Positions 16,105 through 27,206 of a stretch of DNA of 64,000 nt are shown here, piece after piece; positions within the stretch are counted from its first letter, which is position 1, and every line of letters starts with the position of its first letter. The translations under genes and the position numbers were made by a program. The DNA comes from Nitrosomonas mobilis. Its GTDB lineage: Bacteria > Pseudomonadota > Gammaproteobacteria > Burkholderiales > Nitrosomonadaceae. The notes below the pieces were generated by a model, which was given only the letters and a program-made list of their open reading frames with translations, was not told the origin of the DNA and ran no database searches. The DNA lies in assembly GCF_900103035.1 (NCBI RefSeq), contig NZ_FMWO01000020.1, forward strand, positions 1 to 64,000, written 5' to 3'.

Positions 16105-18696
16105 ATGCGCTTTGACAAATTCACCACCAAATTTCAACAGGCTCTCTCCGATGCACAAAGTCTGGCAACCAGACAGGATCATGCCTACATCGAACCCCAA
16201 CACTTATTGCTTGCCCTGATACAACAGGAGGATGGCGGTACGACTTCATTGTTGCAACGGGCTGGCGTCAGTGTGCCGCCTTTGCGCCAGGCGTTGACGC
16301 AAAGCTTGGAGCGTTTACCAAAAGTGGAAGGTACGGGGGGGGAGGTTAATGTTTCCCGCGATCTAAGTAATCTGTTGAATGTGACCGATAAGGAAGCGCA
16401 AAAAAAGGGTGATCAATTCATTGCCTCTGAAATGTTTCTGCTGGCAGCGCTGGAAGACAAGGGCGAAACTGGCAGACTCCTGAAGCAATATGGCGCCAAC
16501 CGGTCCGCGCTGGAGCAGGCGATCAATACGGTGCGTGGTGGCGAGAAGGTGGCTGATGCAGAAGCAGAAGGCAGTCGCGAAGCGTTGAAAAAATATACGC
16601 TGGATCTGACTGAGCGGGCACGCATGGCTAAACTTGACCCGGTTATCGGCCGCGATGATGAAATCCGGCGCACCATTCAGGTGCTACAACGACGTACCAA
16701 AAACAATCCAGTACTGATTGGCGAGCCGGGTGTCGGCAAAACCGCTATCGTCGAGGGACTCGCGCAGCGGATTGTCAACGGTGAAGTTCCCGAGACACTG
16801 AAAAACAAGCGTGTTCTTTCGCTGGATATGGCCTCGCTGCTGGCTGGCGCCAAATATCGGGGGGAATTTGAAGAACGGCTCAAAGCCGTTCTGAAAGAGT
16901 TATCACAGGATGAAGGGCGCACCATCGTTTTTATCGATGAATTGCATACCATGGTCGGGGCAGGTAAGGCGGAAGGCGCAATCGATGCCGGTAACATGTT
17001 GAAACCCGCATTGGCGCGAGGCGAGCTGCACTGTGTTGGCGCGACTACACTCGATGAATACCGTAAACATGTCGAGAAAGATGCGGCGCTCGAACGCCGT
17101 TTTCAGAAAGTCATGGTAGAGGAGCCGAGTGTGGAAGCGACCATCGCTATTTTGCGTGGTTTGCAGGAAAAGTATGAATTGCATCATGGCGTGGAAATTA
17201 CCGATCCGGCCATTGTTGCCGCTGCCGAGCTTTCGCATCGCTATGTTACCGACCGTTTTTTGCCTGACAAGGCCATTGATCTGATCGATGAAGCTGCTGC
17301 GCGTATTCGTATGGAGCAGGATTCCAAGCCTGAAATCATGGATAAACTGGATCGCCGTCTGATTCAGCTGAAAATAGAACGTGAGGCAGTTAAGAAAGAG
17401 AAAGATGAAGCCTCGAAAAAGCGACTGACGTTACTTGAAGATGAAATCCACAAGCTCGAACGCGAATATGCCGATTTGGATGAGATTCTGAAAGCTGAGA
17501 AATCACGTGCTAAAGGTTCCCAAGGCACCAAGGAAGCGTTGGAGCGTCTGCGCCGCGAAGAGGAGGCAGCCCGGCGCAGCGGTGATTTGCAGAAAGCCGC
17601 GGAATTACTTTACCGCGACATTCCGCAACTGGAAGCGCAGTTAGCCGAGCAAGCTCGTCAGGGGGAAGCTTCCGAGGAGAGTACGCAGCCCAAACTGTTC
17701 CGCACGCAAGTAGGCGCGGAAGAAATTGCAGAAGTCGTCTCGCGTGCCACCGGTATACCAGTTTCGAAAATGATGCAGGGAGAGCGCGAGAAACTGCTAC
17801 ACATGGAGGCCAAACTACATGAGCGTGTCATTGGTCAGAATGAAGCCGTGCAGTTAGTTTCTGATGCCATCCGGCGTTCACGTTCAGGCCTGGCAGATCC
17901 GAATCGGCCTTACGGTTCTTTTCTGTTTCTCGGGCCAACCGGGGTGGGTAAAACCGAGCTATGCAAGACGCTGGCCTCGTTTCTGTTTGATTCGGAAGAT
18001 CATCTGATCCGGGTGGATATGTCGGAGTTTATGGAAAAGCATTCAGTCGCTCGCTTGATTGGCGCGCCACCAGGGTATGTAGGCTATGAGGAAGGCGGTT
18101 ATCTGACAGAACAGATACGACGCAAACCTTATTCGGTGATTTTGCTCGATGAGGTTGAAAAGGCGCACCCGGATGTCTTCAACGTGCTGCTGCAAGTGCT
18201 GGACGATGGCCGCATGACCGATGGCCAGGGGCGCACGGTCGATTTCAAGAACACCGTGATCGTTATGACCTCCAACCTGGGCTCGCAAATGATTCAGCAG
18301 ATGACCGGGGACGATTATCAGGTGATCAAGTTGGCCGTCATGGGAGAAGTCAAAACCTATTTCCGCCCGGAATTCATTAATCGCATCGATGAAGTCGTCG
18401 TCTTTCATGCGCTGGATGAACGCCATATCAAATCGATCGCTGCCATTCAGCTGGGACATCTGGAAGCCAGGCTCGCGAAAATGGAAATTGAGCTGACCGT
18501 CGACGAATCGGCGCTTGCTGAGCTGGCACAAGCTGGTTTTGATCCGGTGTTTGGCGCGCGCCCATTAAAAAGGGCCATCCAGTCTCAGATAGAGAACCCA
18601 CTTGCCAAGGAATTGCTGGAAGGACGTTTTGCAGCGGGTGATACTGTTTCTGTTACTTGTGAGAATGGCGTCTTTCGATTTGTGAAAGCAGGCTGA
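16105..18696 (+). CDS. clpB: ATP-dependent disaggregase ClpB
   Basis: The protein has 863 residues, the normal length. The Clp_N double repeat spans ~1-145. The first AAA+ domain has Walker [10 protein letters not shown] (~205) and Walker [11 protein letters not shown]. The coiled-coil middle domain (~410-530) is rich in Glu/Lys/Arg. The second AAA+ domain has GPTGVGKTE (~613) and [14 protein letters not shown], followed by the C-terminal D2-small domain ([11 protein letters not shown]). It pulls apart protein aggregates with DnaK, which is encoded with GrpE at the right edge of the window. It has a sigma-32-type promoter and AGGAG before the ATG. Confidence 0.97.
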   Translation: MRFDKFTTKFQQALSDAQSLATRQDHAYIEPQHLLLALIQQEDGGTTSLLQRAGVSVPPLRQALTQSLERLPKVEGTGGEVNVSRDLSNLLNVTDKEAQKKGDQFIASEMFLLAALEDKGETGRLLKQYGANRSALEQAINTVRGGEKVADAEAEGSREALKKYTLDLTERARMAKLDPVIGRDDEIRRTIQVLQRRTKNNPVLIGEPGVGKTAIVEGLAQRIVNGEVPETLKNKRVLSLDMASLLAGAKYRGEFEERLKAVLKELSQDEGRTIVFIDELHTMVGAGKAEGAIDAGNMLKPALARGELHCVGATTLDEYRKHVEKDAALERRFQKVMVEEPSVEATIAILRGLQEKYELHHGVEITDPAIVAAAELSHRYVTDRFLPDKAIDLIDEAAARIRMEQDSKPEIMDKLDRRLIQLKIEREAVKKEKDEASKKRLTLLEDEIHKLEREYADLDEILKAEKSRAKGSQGTKEALERLRREEEAARRSGDLQKAAELLYRDIPQLEAQLAEQARQGEASEESTQPKLFRTQVGAEEIAEVVSRATGIPVSKMMQGEREKLLHMEAKLHERVIGQNEAVQLVSDAIRRSRSGLADPNRPYGSFLFLGPTGVGKTELCKTLASFLFDSEDHLIRVDMSEFMEKHSVARLIGAPPGYVGYEEGGYLTEQIRRKPYSVILLDEVEKAHPDVFNVLLQVLDDGRMTDGQGRTVDFKNTVIVMTSNLGSQMIQQMTGDDYQVIKLAVMGEVKTYFRPEFINRIDEVVVFHALDERHIKSIAAIQLGHLEARLAKMEIELTVDESALAELAQAGFDPVFGARPLKRAIQSQIENPLAKELLEGRFAAGDTVSVTCENGVFRFVKAG

Positions 18697-18770
18697 ACGA
18701 TCCTGCGAAGTTGAAAAGCAAAGGGTGGGTATTCGGGTAAAATGATTGTTTTTGTTTGGACGAAGCACTC

Positions 18771-19649
18771 ATGTTTACAGGTAGCCTGGTAGCAATTGTG
18801 ACCCCCATGTTAGAAGACGGGGCGCTGGATCTGGAGAGATTTCGCGCCCTGATCGATTTTCATATCGAGCAGAAAACGGACGGCATCGTAGTGGTCGGCA
18901 CCACCGGTGAATCGCCCACGGTTGATTTTGAAGAGCATCATCTGCTGATTCGTACTGCTGTCAAGCATGCAGCAGGGCGTATTCCCATCATTGCCGGTAC
19001 GGGCGCTAATTCAACCCGGGAAGCAATCGAGTTATCCGTGTTTTCAAAGAATGCCGGTGCCGATGCCTGTCTGTCGGTTGCGCCTTACTACAACAAGCCA
19101 ACCCAGGAGGGCCTATACCAGCATTTCAAGGCTATCGCTGAAGCCGTGGATATTCCGCTGATTTTATATAATGTGCCCGGGCGAACGGTTGCTGACATCG
19201 AGAATGACACGGCAATCAGGCTGGCACAGATTCCCGGAATTATCGGCATCAAGGATGCCACTGGCAATATCGCGCGTGGGTGTGATCTGTTGATGCGGGT
19301 TCCGGAAGGCTTTCTGGTTTACAGCGGGGATGATGCAACTTCACTTGCATTGCTGCTACTCGGCTGCCATGGTGTCATCTCGGTTACGGCAAATGTGGCA
19401 CCAAGACGCATACACGAGATGTGTGCCGCCGCCTTTTCAGGGGATCTGACTCAGGCACGGCGTATCAATAATCAGCTGTTCAAGCTGCATACTAATTTGT
19501 TCGTGGAAGCCAATCCCATTCCGGTCAAATGGGCAGTCGCCCAGATGGGATTGATTGAAAACGGAATACGTTTGCCATTGACGGTGCTATCGAGCAAGTA
19601 TCACGAATTAGTCAAGGATGCTATGCGACATGCTGGCGTCACCGCATAA
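18771..19649 (+). CDS. dapA: 4-hydroxy-tetrahydrodipicolinate synthase
   Basis: The protein has 292 residues from the ATG at 18771; the extra codons to 18756 (TTG start) are not needed. This cytosolic aldolase joins pyruvate and aspartate semialdehyde in lysine/diaminopimelate synthesis. Motifs: [32 protein letters not shown] with the catalytic Tyr, and [14 protein letters not shown] with the Schiff-base Lys. bamC follows after 9 bases, an arrangement common in betaproteobacteria and gammaproteobacteria. Confidence 0.96.
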   Translation: MFTGSLVAIVTPMLEDGALDLERFRALIDFHIEQKTDGIVVVGTTGESPTVDFEEHHLLIRTAVKHAAGRIPIIAGTGANSTREAIELSVFSKNAGADACLSVAPYYNKPTQEGLYQHFKAIAEAVDIPLILYNVPGRTVADIENDTAIRLAQIPGIIGIKDATGNIARGCDLLMRVPEGFLVYSGDDATSLALLLLGCHGVISVTANVAPRRIHEMCAAAFSGDLTQARRINNQLFKLHTNLFVEANPIPVKWAVAQMGLIENGIRLPLTVLSSKYHELVKDAMRHAGVTA

Positions 19650-19658
19650 GGGTCATTC

Positions 19659-20810
19659 ATGCAGAACAAGCAGCATAAATACAGATTCATCGTATTGCAT
19701 CTTGCACTCTTGGTTTTGCCTTCGGGTTGTAATCTATTGCCTGAGGCAGATAAGATCGACTATAAATCAGCAGGTAAACTGCCGCCACTTGAAATTCCAC
19801 CCGATCTGACCCTGCCCGATACTGAAGACCGCTTTACTGTTCCGGACTTGCATACCCCTGGAAGCGCAACTTTCTCCACCTACGATAGTAATCGTATGCG
19901 GGGTGATCAAGGCAATGTTCGCACCGAATCTTCTGTTTTATCGGTGACGGAAATGCAAGGAAATATTCGAATGGCGCGTGCCGGTACGCAGCGCTGGTTG
20001 GTTGTGCCGCGTGCGCCAGAAGTCGTTTGGCCACAAGTTAAGGAATTCTGGCAGGATATGGGCTTTTTGCTCAAGCTGGAGGCACCAGACGTTGGCATCA
20101 TGGAAACTGACTGGGCCGAGAATCGCGCCAAGATTCCACAAGATATTATTCGCAGCGCACTCTCGACCTTTCTGGATGGTTTGTACTCGACTGCGGAGCG
20201 GGACAAGTTTCGTGCCCGTCTGGAACGTAACGAAGCCGGTGAGACTGAAGTTTATATTAGTCATCGAGGGATGATCGAAGTGCTCGCTGATCGAAGCACC
20301 AATCGTACTATTTGGCAGCCAAGACAGGCCGATCCTGAGCTGGAGGCAGAAATGCTAACGCGCATGATGAAACACTTCGGGGTGGAGGAAGAGCGGGCAG
20401 TTACGGAGGTTGCCGCCAGTGAAAATATTACTGAAACGCGTGCCTTTGTCGATAACAGCAGAGAGGGCGTGCTGATCGTTAAGGAAGCATTTGATCGAGC
20501 ATGGCGCAGAGTAGGGCTGGCTCTGGATCGGGTAGGGTTTACCGTAGAAGACAGAGACCGCGCAAACGGTATTTATTTTGTCCGTTACGTCAGTGCAGAA
20601 GAAACTCGCCAGGCGAACAAAGGAGAGGGGCTGCTCTCAAAAATTACTTTCTGGAAAACCGATGACGACAAAACAGCCGAAAAGTATCAAATTCAAGTTA
20701 ATGAAATTGGTTTAAACAGTGAAGCTGTGGTAAGAAATACTGATGGAACGCCAGCGGAACCAGCGATTTCCAAGCGTATTATCAATTTATTGTATGAACA
20801 ATTGAAGTAG
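19659..20810 (+). CDS. bamC: Outer-membrane assembly lipoprotein BamC
   Basis: The protein has 383 residues with a lipoprotein signal; the lipobox LPSG-C places the lipidated Cys at residue 24. The unstructured N-terminal segment (PPLEIPPDLTLPDTEDRFTVP) is typical of BamC and contacts BamD. Two helix-grip domains follow (~95-225, starting with RWLVVPRAPEVVWPQVKEFW, and ~255-380, starting with LIVKEAFDRAWRRVG). It is part of the Bam complex that folds outer-membrane beta barrels. It is probably co-transcribed with dapA and ends in front of a strong terminator. Confidence 0.93.
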   Translation: MQNKQHKYRFIVLHLALLVLPSGCNLLPEADKIDYKSAGKLPPLEIPPDLTLPDTEDRFTVPDLHTPGSATFSTYDSNRMRGDQGNVRTESSVLSVTEMQGNIRMARAGTQRWLVVPRAPEVVWPQVKEFWQDMGFLLKLEAPDVGIMETDWAENRAKIPQDIIRSALSTFLDGLYSTAERDKFRARLERNEAGETEVYISHRGMIEVLADRSTNRTIWQPRQADPELEAEMLTRMMKHFGVEEERAVTEVAASENITETRAFVDNSREGVLIVKEAFDRAWRRVGLALDRVGFTVEDRDRANGIYFVRYVSAEETRQANKGEGLLSKITFWKTDDDKTAEKYQIQVNEIGLNSEAVVRNTDGTPAEPAISKRIINLLYEQLK

Positions 20811-20866
20811 AAAAGACGGTTGGCAATTCATGCTGTGGTTACGGTATTACGTCATAATTACTCCAT

Positions 20867-20894
20867 AAAAAAACCGCCATTGGGCGGTTTTTTT
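20867..20894. terminator. Bidirectional intrinsic terminator
   Basis: Stem AACCGCC / GGCGGTT with loop ATTG, flanked by an A run on the left and a T run on the right. It can end bamC transcription rightward and the small lipoprotein gene leftward. Confidence 0.9.
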
Positions 20895-20918
20895 ATAGTC
20901 AAGTCTTAGTGAAGAATA

Positions 20919-21059
20919 TTATTCTTTAGAGCTTTGGCCTGCTTCAGACTGAATTTTTTCAAAATTCTCTTTTTGTGTAACAGGCTGCGGCTGTTCTGGG
21001 CGTCCACATGCTGCCAATATCATTGCTGCGACTATAGCTAATACATAAACAGATTTCAT
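20919..21059 (-). CDS. Small lipoprotein
   Basis: The protein has 46 residues from the ATG at 21059, which has GAGGAA upstream; the longer frame is not needed. Signal peptide with lipobox ILAA-C (Cys19), then a short hydrophilic, Gln/Glu-rich tail. It resembles the small LptM/YifL-like lipoproteins in size and layout, but the match is only in form. It converges on bamC with a shared terminator. Confidence 0.7.
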   Translation of the reverse strand: MKSVYVLAIVAAMILAACGRPEQPQPVTQKENFEKIQSEAGQSSKE

Positions 21060-21303
21060 TATAAATTCCTCAGTAAGATTGCACAAAAACCACATCGTGG
21101 AGCTGCAGTATATAACGAGACACATACTTTACTCAAGAACTAAAATAAATGCGAGATAGAATTCAGCTGTTGAGTGGTTTAGTTTCTTGAGGGGAGAAAT
21201 AAAAAATTACTTTTGTGCCGGTACTGAAGGGAATTTAGAAAACAAATCGGGAGGCCATTATCTGTATAAAATAGATCAGCCACATAAATAGGGGGGGGCT
21301 GAA

Positions 21304-21927
21304 TTGGAGAATCCTGAGCAAAAAGAAAATAACACATCTGAATTGTTGCAGTTAATTGTGGTAAAAAATCACAATGAACTTATCAGTGTGGGAGAGATAA
21401 AAAACTCTCTGCATGAGAGAGGGTTTGGCGTATTGCTGGCAATTGCCGCATTGCCGCTGTGTCTGCCGATTCCGGTTCCACCGGGGTATTCCACTTTTTT
21501 TTCGATACCGCTATTCATTTTTTCCGTGCAGATGATGTGGGGCATGAGCTCGCCCTGGATTCCCCAATGGCTGGCAGTCAAGCAAATCAAAAAAGTAAAT
21601 CTCGATAGAATGGTGCAGAAAGCCACGCCCTGGTTACGCAAAATCGAGAGTTATCTTCATCCGAGATTGACCTATATCAGCACGCGTGCATGGGAACGCA
21701 TTATCGGAATTTTTGCATTTATATTCTCACTTTCAATTGCATTGCCGATCCCATTGACTAATTTTCCGCCTGGTTGGGGTATTCTTATCATGTCTTTGGG
21801 ATTGCTCAGCAAGGATGGCTTGACCATCATTGCTGGTATGATTGTTGGTACAGTAGGGGTAGGTATTACTTTGGTAGTGCTTGCGCTTTTATGGATGGGG
21901 GTCTCTATGCCGGATTTTTATGGGTAA
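21304..21927 (+). CDS. ExoD-family membrane protein
   Basis: The protein has 207 residues. The N-terminus is polar; then come paired hydrophobic segments with family motifs: GFGVLLAIAALPLCLPIPVPPG, IPLFIFSVQMMWG, and in the second half IALPIPLTNFPPGWGILIMSLGLLSKDG. ExoD was named for an effect on exopolysaccharide and alkaline tolerance in Sinorhizobium; the biochemical role is unknown. The frame begins with TTG at 21304 after a G-rich tract (ggggggg) that could serve as ribosome-binding site. No ATG occurs before residue ~75, so the TTG is plausible. Confidence 0.8.
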   Translation: MENPEQKENNTSELLQLIVVKNHNELISVGEIKNSLHERGFGVLLAIAALPLCLPIPVPPGYSTFFSIPLFIFSVQMMWGMSSPWIPQWLAVKQIKKVNLDRMVQKATPWLRKIESYLHPRLTYISTRAWERIIGIFAFIFSLSIALPIPLTNFPPGWGILIMSLGLLSKDGLTIIAGMIVGTVGVGITLVVLALLWMGVSMPDFYG

Positions 21928-22114
21928 CCAGAAACAGAAAAAATACGGCTGTCGATAAAATTTACATTTTCTGAAGCAACTGAATATTTAACTAAGGTTG
22001 TTTGATGAGTTTATATATATTCTCTTCAAGATCAACTGGTAAGGTGGGTGATATTTAAACTGGCGCGCTCTGTGCTACTTTATGGTTATCAAAATATTCT
22101 CAGGATAACTACTT

Positions 22115-23008
22115 ATGGCTTCCTGTTTTTTTAATCTGTATTTTCAAAGATCAATAATTTTATTGTGTGGGCTATTACTCATGAGTAATACTGTAATGGC
22201 CAACAACTTTAAAACCTTGCTGGCGCTGGGACAGCAGTATGAACATGGCGAAGGTATTCCTAAAGATTATGCCAAAGCACTGGAATATTACTGCCTTGCT
22301 GCGCAGGGAGGTTCCGCCGATGGACTGTATGCACTGGGGTGGATGTACGCCAATGGGCGTGGGGTAACACGCGACGATAAGATTGCTGCGGCGCTGCTTA
22401 CTCGGGCGGCTTCAAAAGAACATCCTGGGGCACAAAAAATGCTTACCTATTTGCCGCCACCTGTCAAGAAATCCAATACCGCATTATCTGGTTGCGTAGC
22501 TTCTTCCTCTGCAAGTATCAATTATGTGGACAAGCAGCAGGATGCGTACTCTGCGGGACAACAACCTGTTATTTCGTTGGTGTATAAATTGGCACCAGAA
22601 TATCAGGTAGATCCAGATTTGGTGCTGGCCATTATTTCGGTTGAGTCCGCTTTTAACAGTCGTGCGGTTTCTTCGAAAAATGCCCAGGGGCTCATGCAGC
22701 TTATACCGGAGACTGCTCAACGCTTTCAGGTCAAGGACAGTTTTGACCCCGAGGAAAATATTAAAGGTGGGCTTGCCTATCTAAGATGGCTACTTGCTTA
22801 TTTCAAGGGAAATGTTGCGTGGGTTGCTGCTGCTTACAACGCCGGGGAGGGCGCTGTTGAGAAATACCGTGGTATTCCTCCTTATCCCGAGACAGTTAAT
22901 TATGTTGATAAAATTCTTCAGCGTTACCAGAAAGCCGTTCATCCTTATCAGCCTGAAATAATTAACCGATCATCTTTCATTTTTACGTCTGCGGAACAAC
23001 GAAATTAG
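22115..23008 (+). CDS. Lytic transglycosylase with Sel1 repeats
   Basis: The protein has 297 residues. A signal peptide (~1-29) is followed by two Sel1 repeats (~33-110: EHGEGIPKDYAKALEYYCLAA and YALGWMYANGRGV). The C-terminal SLT domain (~150-270) has catalytic Glu in AIISVESAFNSRAVSSKNAQGLMQL, and the GGLAYLRWLL and AAYNAGEGAVEKY motifs of soluble lytic transglycosylases. It cleaves peptidoglycan glycan strands in the periplasm. The Sel1 part probably binds protein partners. It is a second Sel1 protein in the window, intact unlike the one at 0.8 kb. Confidence 0.88.
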   Translation: MASCFFNLYFQRSIILLCGLLLMSNTVMANNFKTLLALGQQYEHGEGIPKDYAKALEYYCLAAQGGSADGLYALGWMYANGRGVTRDDKIAAALLTRAASKEHPGAQKMLTYLPPPVKKSNTALSGCVASSSASINYVDKQQDAYSAGQQPVISLVYKLAPEYQVDPDLVLAIISVESAFNSRAVSSKNAQGLMQLIPETAQRFQVKDSFDPEENIKGGLAYLRWLLAYFKGNVAWVAAAYNAGEGAVEKYRGIPPYPETVNYVDKILQRYQKAVHPYQPEIINRSSFIFTSAEQRN

Positions 23009-23189
23009 GGCGTACACAAACTGAGATTTGTTGGTTTCTTATTACTCGCAAGATTAAACCTGAAACCCAAATAACCACCAAGTGCGCTTTGTGTGAGTGC
23101 AGTCTGCATGGCAGGAACCATAACACTGGCTTATCCTTGCTTTGGCTGCAGCTGTATACAATTTTGACCAAGGCAAGTAACAGTTTGCG

Positions 23190-23876
23190 TTAGCGGCAAG
23201 CATCCAGACCATTATTCATTGTCAGCGTGCAGGCCAGCGCAAGCAGACGACGGCGCGCTGGTCGTGGATCATTTTTTAATTGCATGCATAATCTAGCGAT
23301 ATCTTGCGGTTGATCGACATCCGCGCCTGTTGACAGCGTACCGATAGTTTGCCCAAAGCGTTGGCAGCAATTCAATAATGCCTTACCCAGCTGATCGGTA
23401 CTCCAGGGTAATTTGTCAAGTGGCGGCCAAGGCAAATGGCTCGCCATCATCACTACGCCTCCGTCGGCAGCAGGTTTCAGGACAGTTTGATAATCCTGCA
23501 AGGCCGCTAGGCAGCCAGCATAATCTGCGTCGCCGAGTAATGGGGCGTCACTTCCGATAAAAATCAGCGAAGTCATCCCATGCTGTCGCAGTGTCGTGTC
23601 CAGTGCATTCAATCGCTGTCCAAGGTTACCGTGTGTTTGGGGAAAAATAGTTACGTGTGGGGCCGTTGCGAGCAGTCCTGCAGCCCAGGTCGTATCGTTA
23701 TCAGTGGCTGGAGCGATTACGACCGGTCCTTGCCACGAAAGAGCATCTTCCAGTGCGCAGTTCAATAACGCCTGTGCAACCAGGTAGGTAGCTTCGACTC
23801 CGAGCTTAGCCGTTAGCCGCTGTTTACCCTCTCCCGGCCGCGGTCGCTTGCATACCAGCACTAATGTTGTTTTCAT
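23190..23876 (-). CDS. DUF2064 / TIGR04282-family glycosyltransferase-like protein
   Basis: The protein has 228 residues. The N-terminus LVLVCKRPRPGEGKQRL is the nucleotide-binding loop of this GT-A-fold family; LIFIGSDAPLLGDADYAGCLAAL and KPAADGGVVMM are further family motifs, with the SDxP motif replacing DxD. Members are annotated as possible arsenosugar glycosyltransferases, but no partner radical SAM gene is present here, so the substrate is unknown. It is likely cytosolic. It is followed at its promoter side by MITE copy B. Confidence 0.8.
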   Translation of the reverse strand: MKTTLVLVCKRPRPGEGKQRLTAKLGVEATYLVAQALLNCALEDALSWQGPVVIAPATDNDTTWAAGLLATAPHVTIFPQTHGNLGQRLNALDTTLRQHGMTSLIFIGSDAPLLGDADYAGCLAALQDYQTVLKPAADGGVVMMASHLPWPPLDKLPWSTDQLGKALLNCCQRFGQTIGTLSTGADVDQPQDIARLCMQLKNDPRPARRRLLALACTLTMNNGLDACR

Positions 23877-23893
23877 CTGGAAAATTTAGTTGA

Positions 23894-24034
23894 AGGCACT
23901 TCTAAAAATTCATATTTCGCTACAATACTTCGTTGTTCATAAAAAATATTTCCATATATATCAATCATATGCTGCGCCAAAATTTTTTATTCGCGCCTGG
24001 CATTGCTTAGAACGCTGAATTTTTAGAAGGACCC
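23894..24034 (+). repeat. MITE-like element, copy B
   Basis: 141 bp with ends AGGCACTTCTAAAAATTC and its near inverted copy GAATTTTTAGAAGGACCC. Perfect 4-bp target duplication TTGA at 23890-23893 and 24035-24038. No reading frame. Confidence 0.9.
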
Positions 24035-24307
24035 TTGATTGTTTAAGTTGGATCAGCAATGACCCGGAGTCGGCGTTTTGCCATATTATATTGCTGATAT
24101 TTTGCATGTAATATCAATGAGTCTTGTGAATGTTATGCCGTTAATTGTTTGAATATAGTAAATAAATAAGTGGACTCTATGCACGAGCGTACTGTGGTAA
24201 TCGCTTGCAGACAAGACCGGTATGCTAAAATGCGCGCATTAAACAGAGAGCAGAGAGGGTCAAGCGCGGCAGTGAAGATAACCCGAAGTCGTTTGCCGGC
24301 CGATTCA

Positions 24308-24325
24308 ATTTCATTAAATTGTAAT
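24308..24325 (+). promoter_or_regulatory. Pho-box-like site upstream of pstC
   Basis: ATTTCAT-TAAA-TTGTAAT: two 7-mers separated by 4 bases, each matching 5 of 7 positions of the PhoB half-site CTGTCAT. It would act in place of a -35 element. If so, transcription starts past 24340 and the pstC start is further downstream. Confidence 0.45.
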
Positions 24326-24378
24326 AATCCATACCTACAATGAAATTTTCCAGACGCAACGATGCAAAATCTGAGGAT

Positions 24379-25329
24379 ATGAAAATTTCCGCACAGAATA
24401 TGGACAATAGGAATGACGTTGTTCCTGCATATAAAAGTTTGCGGCGTAACTTCAGACGTCATATCAAGGAACGAATCATCGAGTCCATTTTGTTTCTGGC
24501 AGCCTTGTTCTCGGTTTTTATTACATTTGCGATCGTGTACATGCTGGTCAGTGAGTCCATGGTCTTTTTTGAACACGTCTCATTACGTGAATTTCTGACC
24601 GATACCCAATGGACGCCGCTCTTTGATGATGCCCACTACGGTATTCTTCCTCTCGTTTCCGGTACGGTTGTCAGTTCACTTGTTGCATTGGCTGTAGCGC
24701 TCCCTCTTGGTACCATTATTGCGATTTATCTTTCTGAATTTGCTCCATTTGCGGTACGCGAAATTGCAAAGCCGTTTTTGGAATTACTCGGTGGTATCCC
24801 GACAGTTGTCTACGGCTACTTTGCCTTGCTATCCGTCACGCCGTTGTTACAATATTTTTTTCCAGACTTGCCGGGCTTCAGTTTATTATCCGCCGGGTTA
24901 GTGATGGGCATCATGATCATTCCGTATGTGAGCTCAATGACCGAGGATGCAATGCGCTCGGTACCGATGCATCTGCGGGAGGGGTCCTATGCTACCGGGG
25001 CAACACGATTTCAAACAGCGGTCAAGGTTGTCGTGCCTGCCTCTATGTCCGGGATAGCAGCAGCTTACATACTTGGAATTTCACGCGCGGTGGGTGAAAC
25101 CATGGTGGTTACCATAGCGGCAGGGATGCAGCCCAATTTAACCTGGAACCCTACGGAACCCGCTGCCACTATCACTACTTATATTGTTCAGGTCAGTCTG
25201 GGCGATTTACCTCATGGCAGCATTGGTTATCAGACTATTTTTGCTGCTGGTTTGACGTTATTGCTGATAACCCTGATATTCAATATTCTTGGGCATTTGC
25301 TGCGTAAATATTATCGCGAGGTTTATTGA
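24379..25329 (+). CDS. pstC: Phosphate ABC transporter permease PstC
   Basis: The protein has 316 residues from the ATG at 24379; the frame is open from 24340. The later start is preferred because the Pho-box-like site ends only 14 bases before 24340, and GAGG lies just ahead of the second ATG. About six TM segments. The permease loop EFAPFAVREIAKPFLELLGGIPTVVYGYFAL and the EAA-like block SVPMHLREGSYATGATRFQTAVKVVVP contact PstB. It forms the inner-membrane channel with PstA. pstS is not in the window. Confidence 0.93.
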   Translation: MKISAQNMDNRNDVVPAYKSLRRNFRRHIKERIIESILFLAALFSVFITFAIVYMLVSESMVFFEHVSLREFLTDTQWTPLFDDAHYGILPLVSGTVVSSLVALAVALPLGTIIAIYLSEFAPFAVREIAKPFLELLGGIPTVVYGYFALLSVTPLLQYFFPDLPGFSLLSAGLVMGIMIIPYVSSMTEDAMRSVPMHLREGSYATGATRFQTAVKVVVPASMSGIAAAYILGISRAVGETMVVTIAAGMQPNLTWNPTEPAATITTYIVQVSLGDLPHGSIGYQTIFAAGLTLLLITLIFNILGHLLRKYYREVY

Positions 25330-25393
25330 TCGTCATGGATCGTGTGGAATTATTTTTTCCGAATAACGATAAAAATTTTAAGTCAATTCTGAC

Positions 25394-26320
25394 ATGGATC
25401 ACGATAAAAATCTGACTGAAATCCGGATGATGATTGCCCGTCACCGACGCTGGGACAGGCTGTTTCTGATAACAGGTATCGTCACGCTGATGATTGCCAT
25501 GTTGATTTTCTTCGCACTTATTATGGGCATGGTAATCGATGGCATGCCGCGTCTGACACTGGATTTTTTTACCTCGTTCCCTTCTCGTCGGCCTGGAGCT
25601 GCCGGTATTCTGTCTGCTTGGGTCGGTACCACACTGGTGATGCTGGTGACTGCGGTCGCTGCCGTGCCACTGGGTGTCTCAGCCGGTGTTTATCTCGAAG
25701 AATATGCACCTAAAAATTTGCTGACGGAAATCATTGAAATAAACGTCACTAATCTGGCGGGCGTACCGTCGATTATTTACGGTTTGCTTGCACTTGGGTT
25801 GTTTGTGTATCAACTTGGCCTGGGGCAGAGCATTCTCGCCGCTGGTCTGACGCTTGCGTTGCTGATTCTGCCAGTTGTCATTGTTGCCACACGGGAAGCC
25901 ATCCGGTCCATCCCGGTTTCTATCCGTGAGGGGGCATATGCTGTAGGTGCAACCAAATGGCAAACTGTTTCCGATCATATTCTGCCTTATTCCTCGGCCG
26001 GTATATTGACCGGTATCATTATCGGACTGGCGCGTGCAATTGGAGAAACTGCTCCTATTATTACGATTGGCGCACTGACATTCATTGCTTTTTTACCTAC
26101 TTCGCCGATACAGAGTGAATTTCCTTTTCTGTCTTTCGAATGGTTAATGGCGCCTTTTACTGTCATGCCGATTCAAATGTTCAACTGGGTTTCGAGACCT
26201 GAAGAAGCTTTCCAGCTCAATGCGGCTGCAGCTGGTCTGGTGCTTGTCGTTATGACGCTGGCCATGAATGGGCTGGCCATTTATTTACGTTATAACCTTC
26301 GCAAAAAAATCAAATGGTAA
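25394..26320 (+). CDS. pstA: Phosphate ABC transporter permease PstA
   Basis: The protein has 308 residues with about six TM segments. Motifs: [38 protein letters not shown] and the EAA-like [27 protein letters not shown]. It is the second channel subunit of the high-affinity phosphate importer. It follows pstC by 64 bases and overlaps pstB by 7 bases, so it is translated as part of one operon. Confidence 0.95.
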   Translation: MDHDKNLTEIRMMIARHRRWDRLFLITGIVTLMIAMLIFFALIMGMVIDGMPRLTLDFFTSFPSRRPGAAGILSAWVGTTLVMLVTAVAAVPLGVSAGVYLEEYAPKNLLTEIIEINVTNLAGVPSIIYGLLALGLFVYQLGLGQSILAAGLTLALLILPVVIVATREAIRSIPVSIREGAYAVGATKWQTVSDHILPYSSAGILTGIIIGLARAIGETAPIITIGALTFIAFLPTSPIQSEFPFLSFEWLMAPFTVMPIQMFNWVSRPEEAFQLNAAAAGLVLVVMTLAMNGLAIYLRYNLRKKIKW

Positions 26321-27141
26321 CCAACTATTTCACGCAAGCCGCCGGATCTGATAACTCAACTGCCCCGGCCAGCAAACCGGTAGCTGATAAGTGTGTTGTA
26401 AAAAATCTTAACTTCTTTTATGGTGAATTGCAGGCGCTGAAGTCGATCAGCATGACGGTTTATGAAAAGCAGGTAACTGCACTCATCGGCCCATCAGGCT
26501 GTGGCAAATCTACCTTTTTGCGATGCTTCAACCGTATGCATGATCTTTATTCTGGCAACCGCTATGACGGGGAAATCATTCTGCACCCGGACAACGAAAA
26601 TATTCTTTCTCGTGCGGTAGATCCGATCGAGGTCAGAATGCGTATCGGCATGGTTTTTCAGAAACCAAATCCATTTCCAAAATCCATTTTTGAGAATGTA
26701 GCCTATGGTCTTCGTATCCGGGGTATCAATAAACGTGCGATTCTGGAAGAGAAAGTAGAAACCGCATTGCGCAATGCTGCACTGTGGGGGGAAGCAAAAG
26801 ACCGGTTGAATGATCTTGCCTTTAACCTGTCCGGTGGACAACAGCAGCGCCTGTGTATTGCGCGCGCGCTCGCCACCGATCCCGAATTACTGTTATTCGA
26901 TGAACCTACTTCCGCACTTGATCCAGCGGCAACTGCCAGCATCGAGGAACTGATTACCGATCTCAAAAACAAGGTGACGATTCTGATCGTCACCCATAAC
27001 ATGCAACAGGCGGCAAGGGTTTCTGATTTTACCGCCTACATGTATGTCGGTGAGCTGATCGAATTTGGTGTGACAGACACCATCTTCATCAAACCCAAGC
27101 ATAAACAGACCGAGGATTATATTACCGGCCGGTTTGGCTAG
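26314..27141 (+). CDS. pstB: Phosphate ABC transporter ATP-binding protein PstB
   Basis: The protein has 275 residues. Walker [10 protein letters not shown] (~63), the PstB-typical [20 protein letters not shown], signature [16 protein letters not shown], Walker [14 protein letters not shown] and the switch His in [15 protein letters not shown]. It powers phosphate uptake at the inner face of the membrane. It starts inside the end of pstA. No phoU follows, unlike many pst operons; mutY is next. Confidence 0.97.
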   Translation: MVTNYFTQAAGSDNSTAPASKPVADKCVVKNLNFFYGELQALKSISMTVYEKQVTALIGPSGCGKSTFLRCFNRMHDLYSGNRYDGEIILHPDNENILSRAVDPIEVRMRIGMVFQKPNPFPKSIFENVAYGLRIRGINKRAILEEKVETALRNAALWGEAKDRLNDLAFNLSGGQQQRLCIARALATDPELLLFDEPTSALDPAATASIEELITDLKNKVTILIVTHNMQQAARVSDFTAYMYVGELIEFGVTDTIFIKPKHKQTEDYITGRFG

Positions 27142-27206
27142 GTTCTGAATCAGTATTTTGTAGTGCTTTCCATTTTTTACCCTTCCTTTACAAAATTTAG
27201 CCCGTA

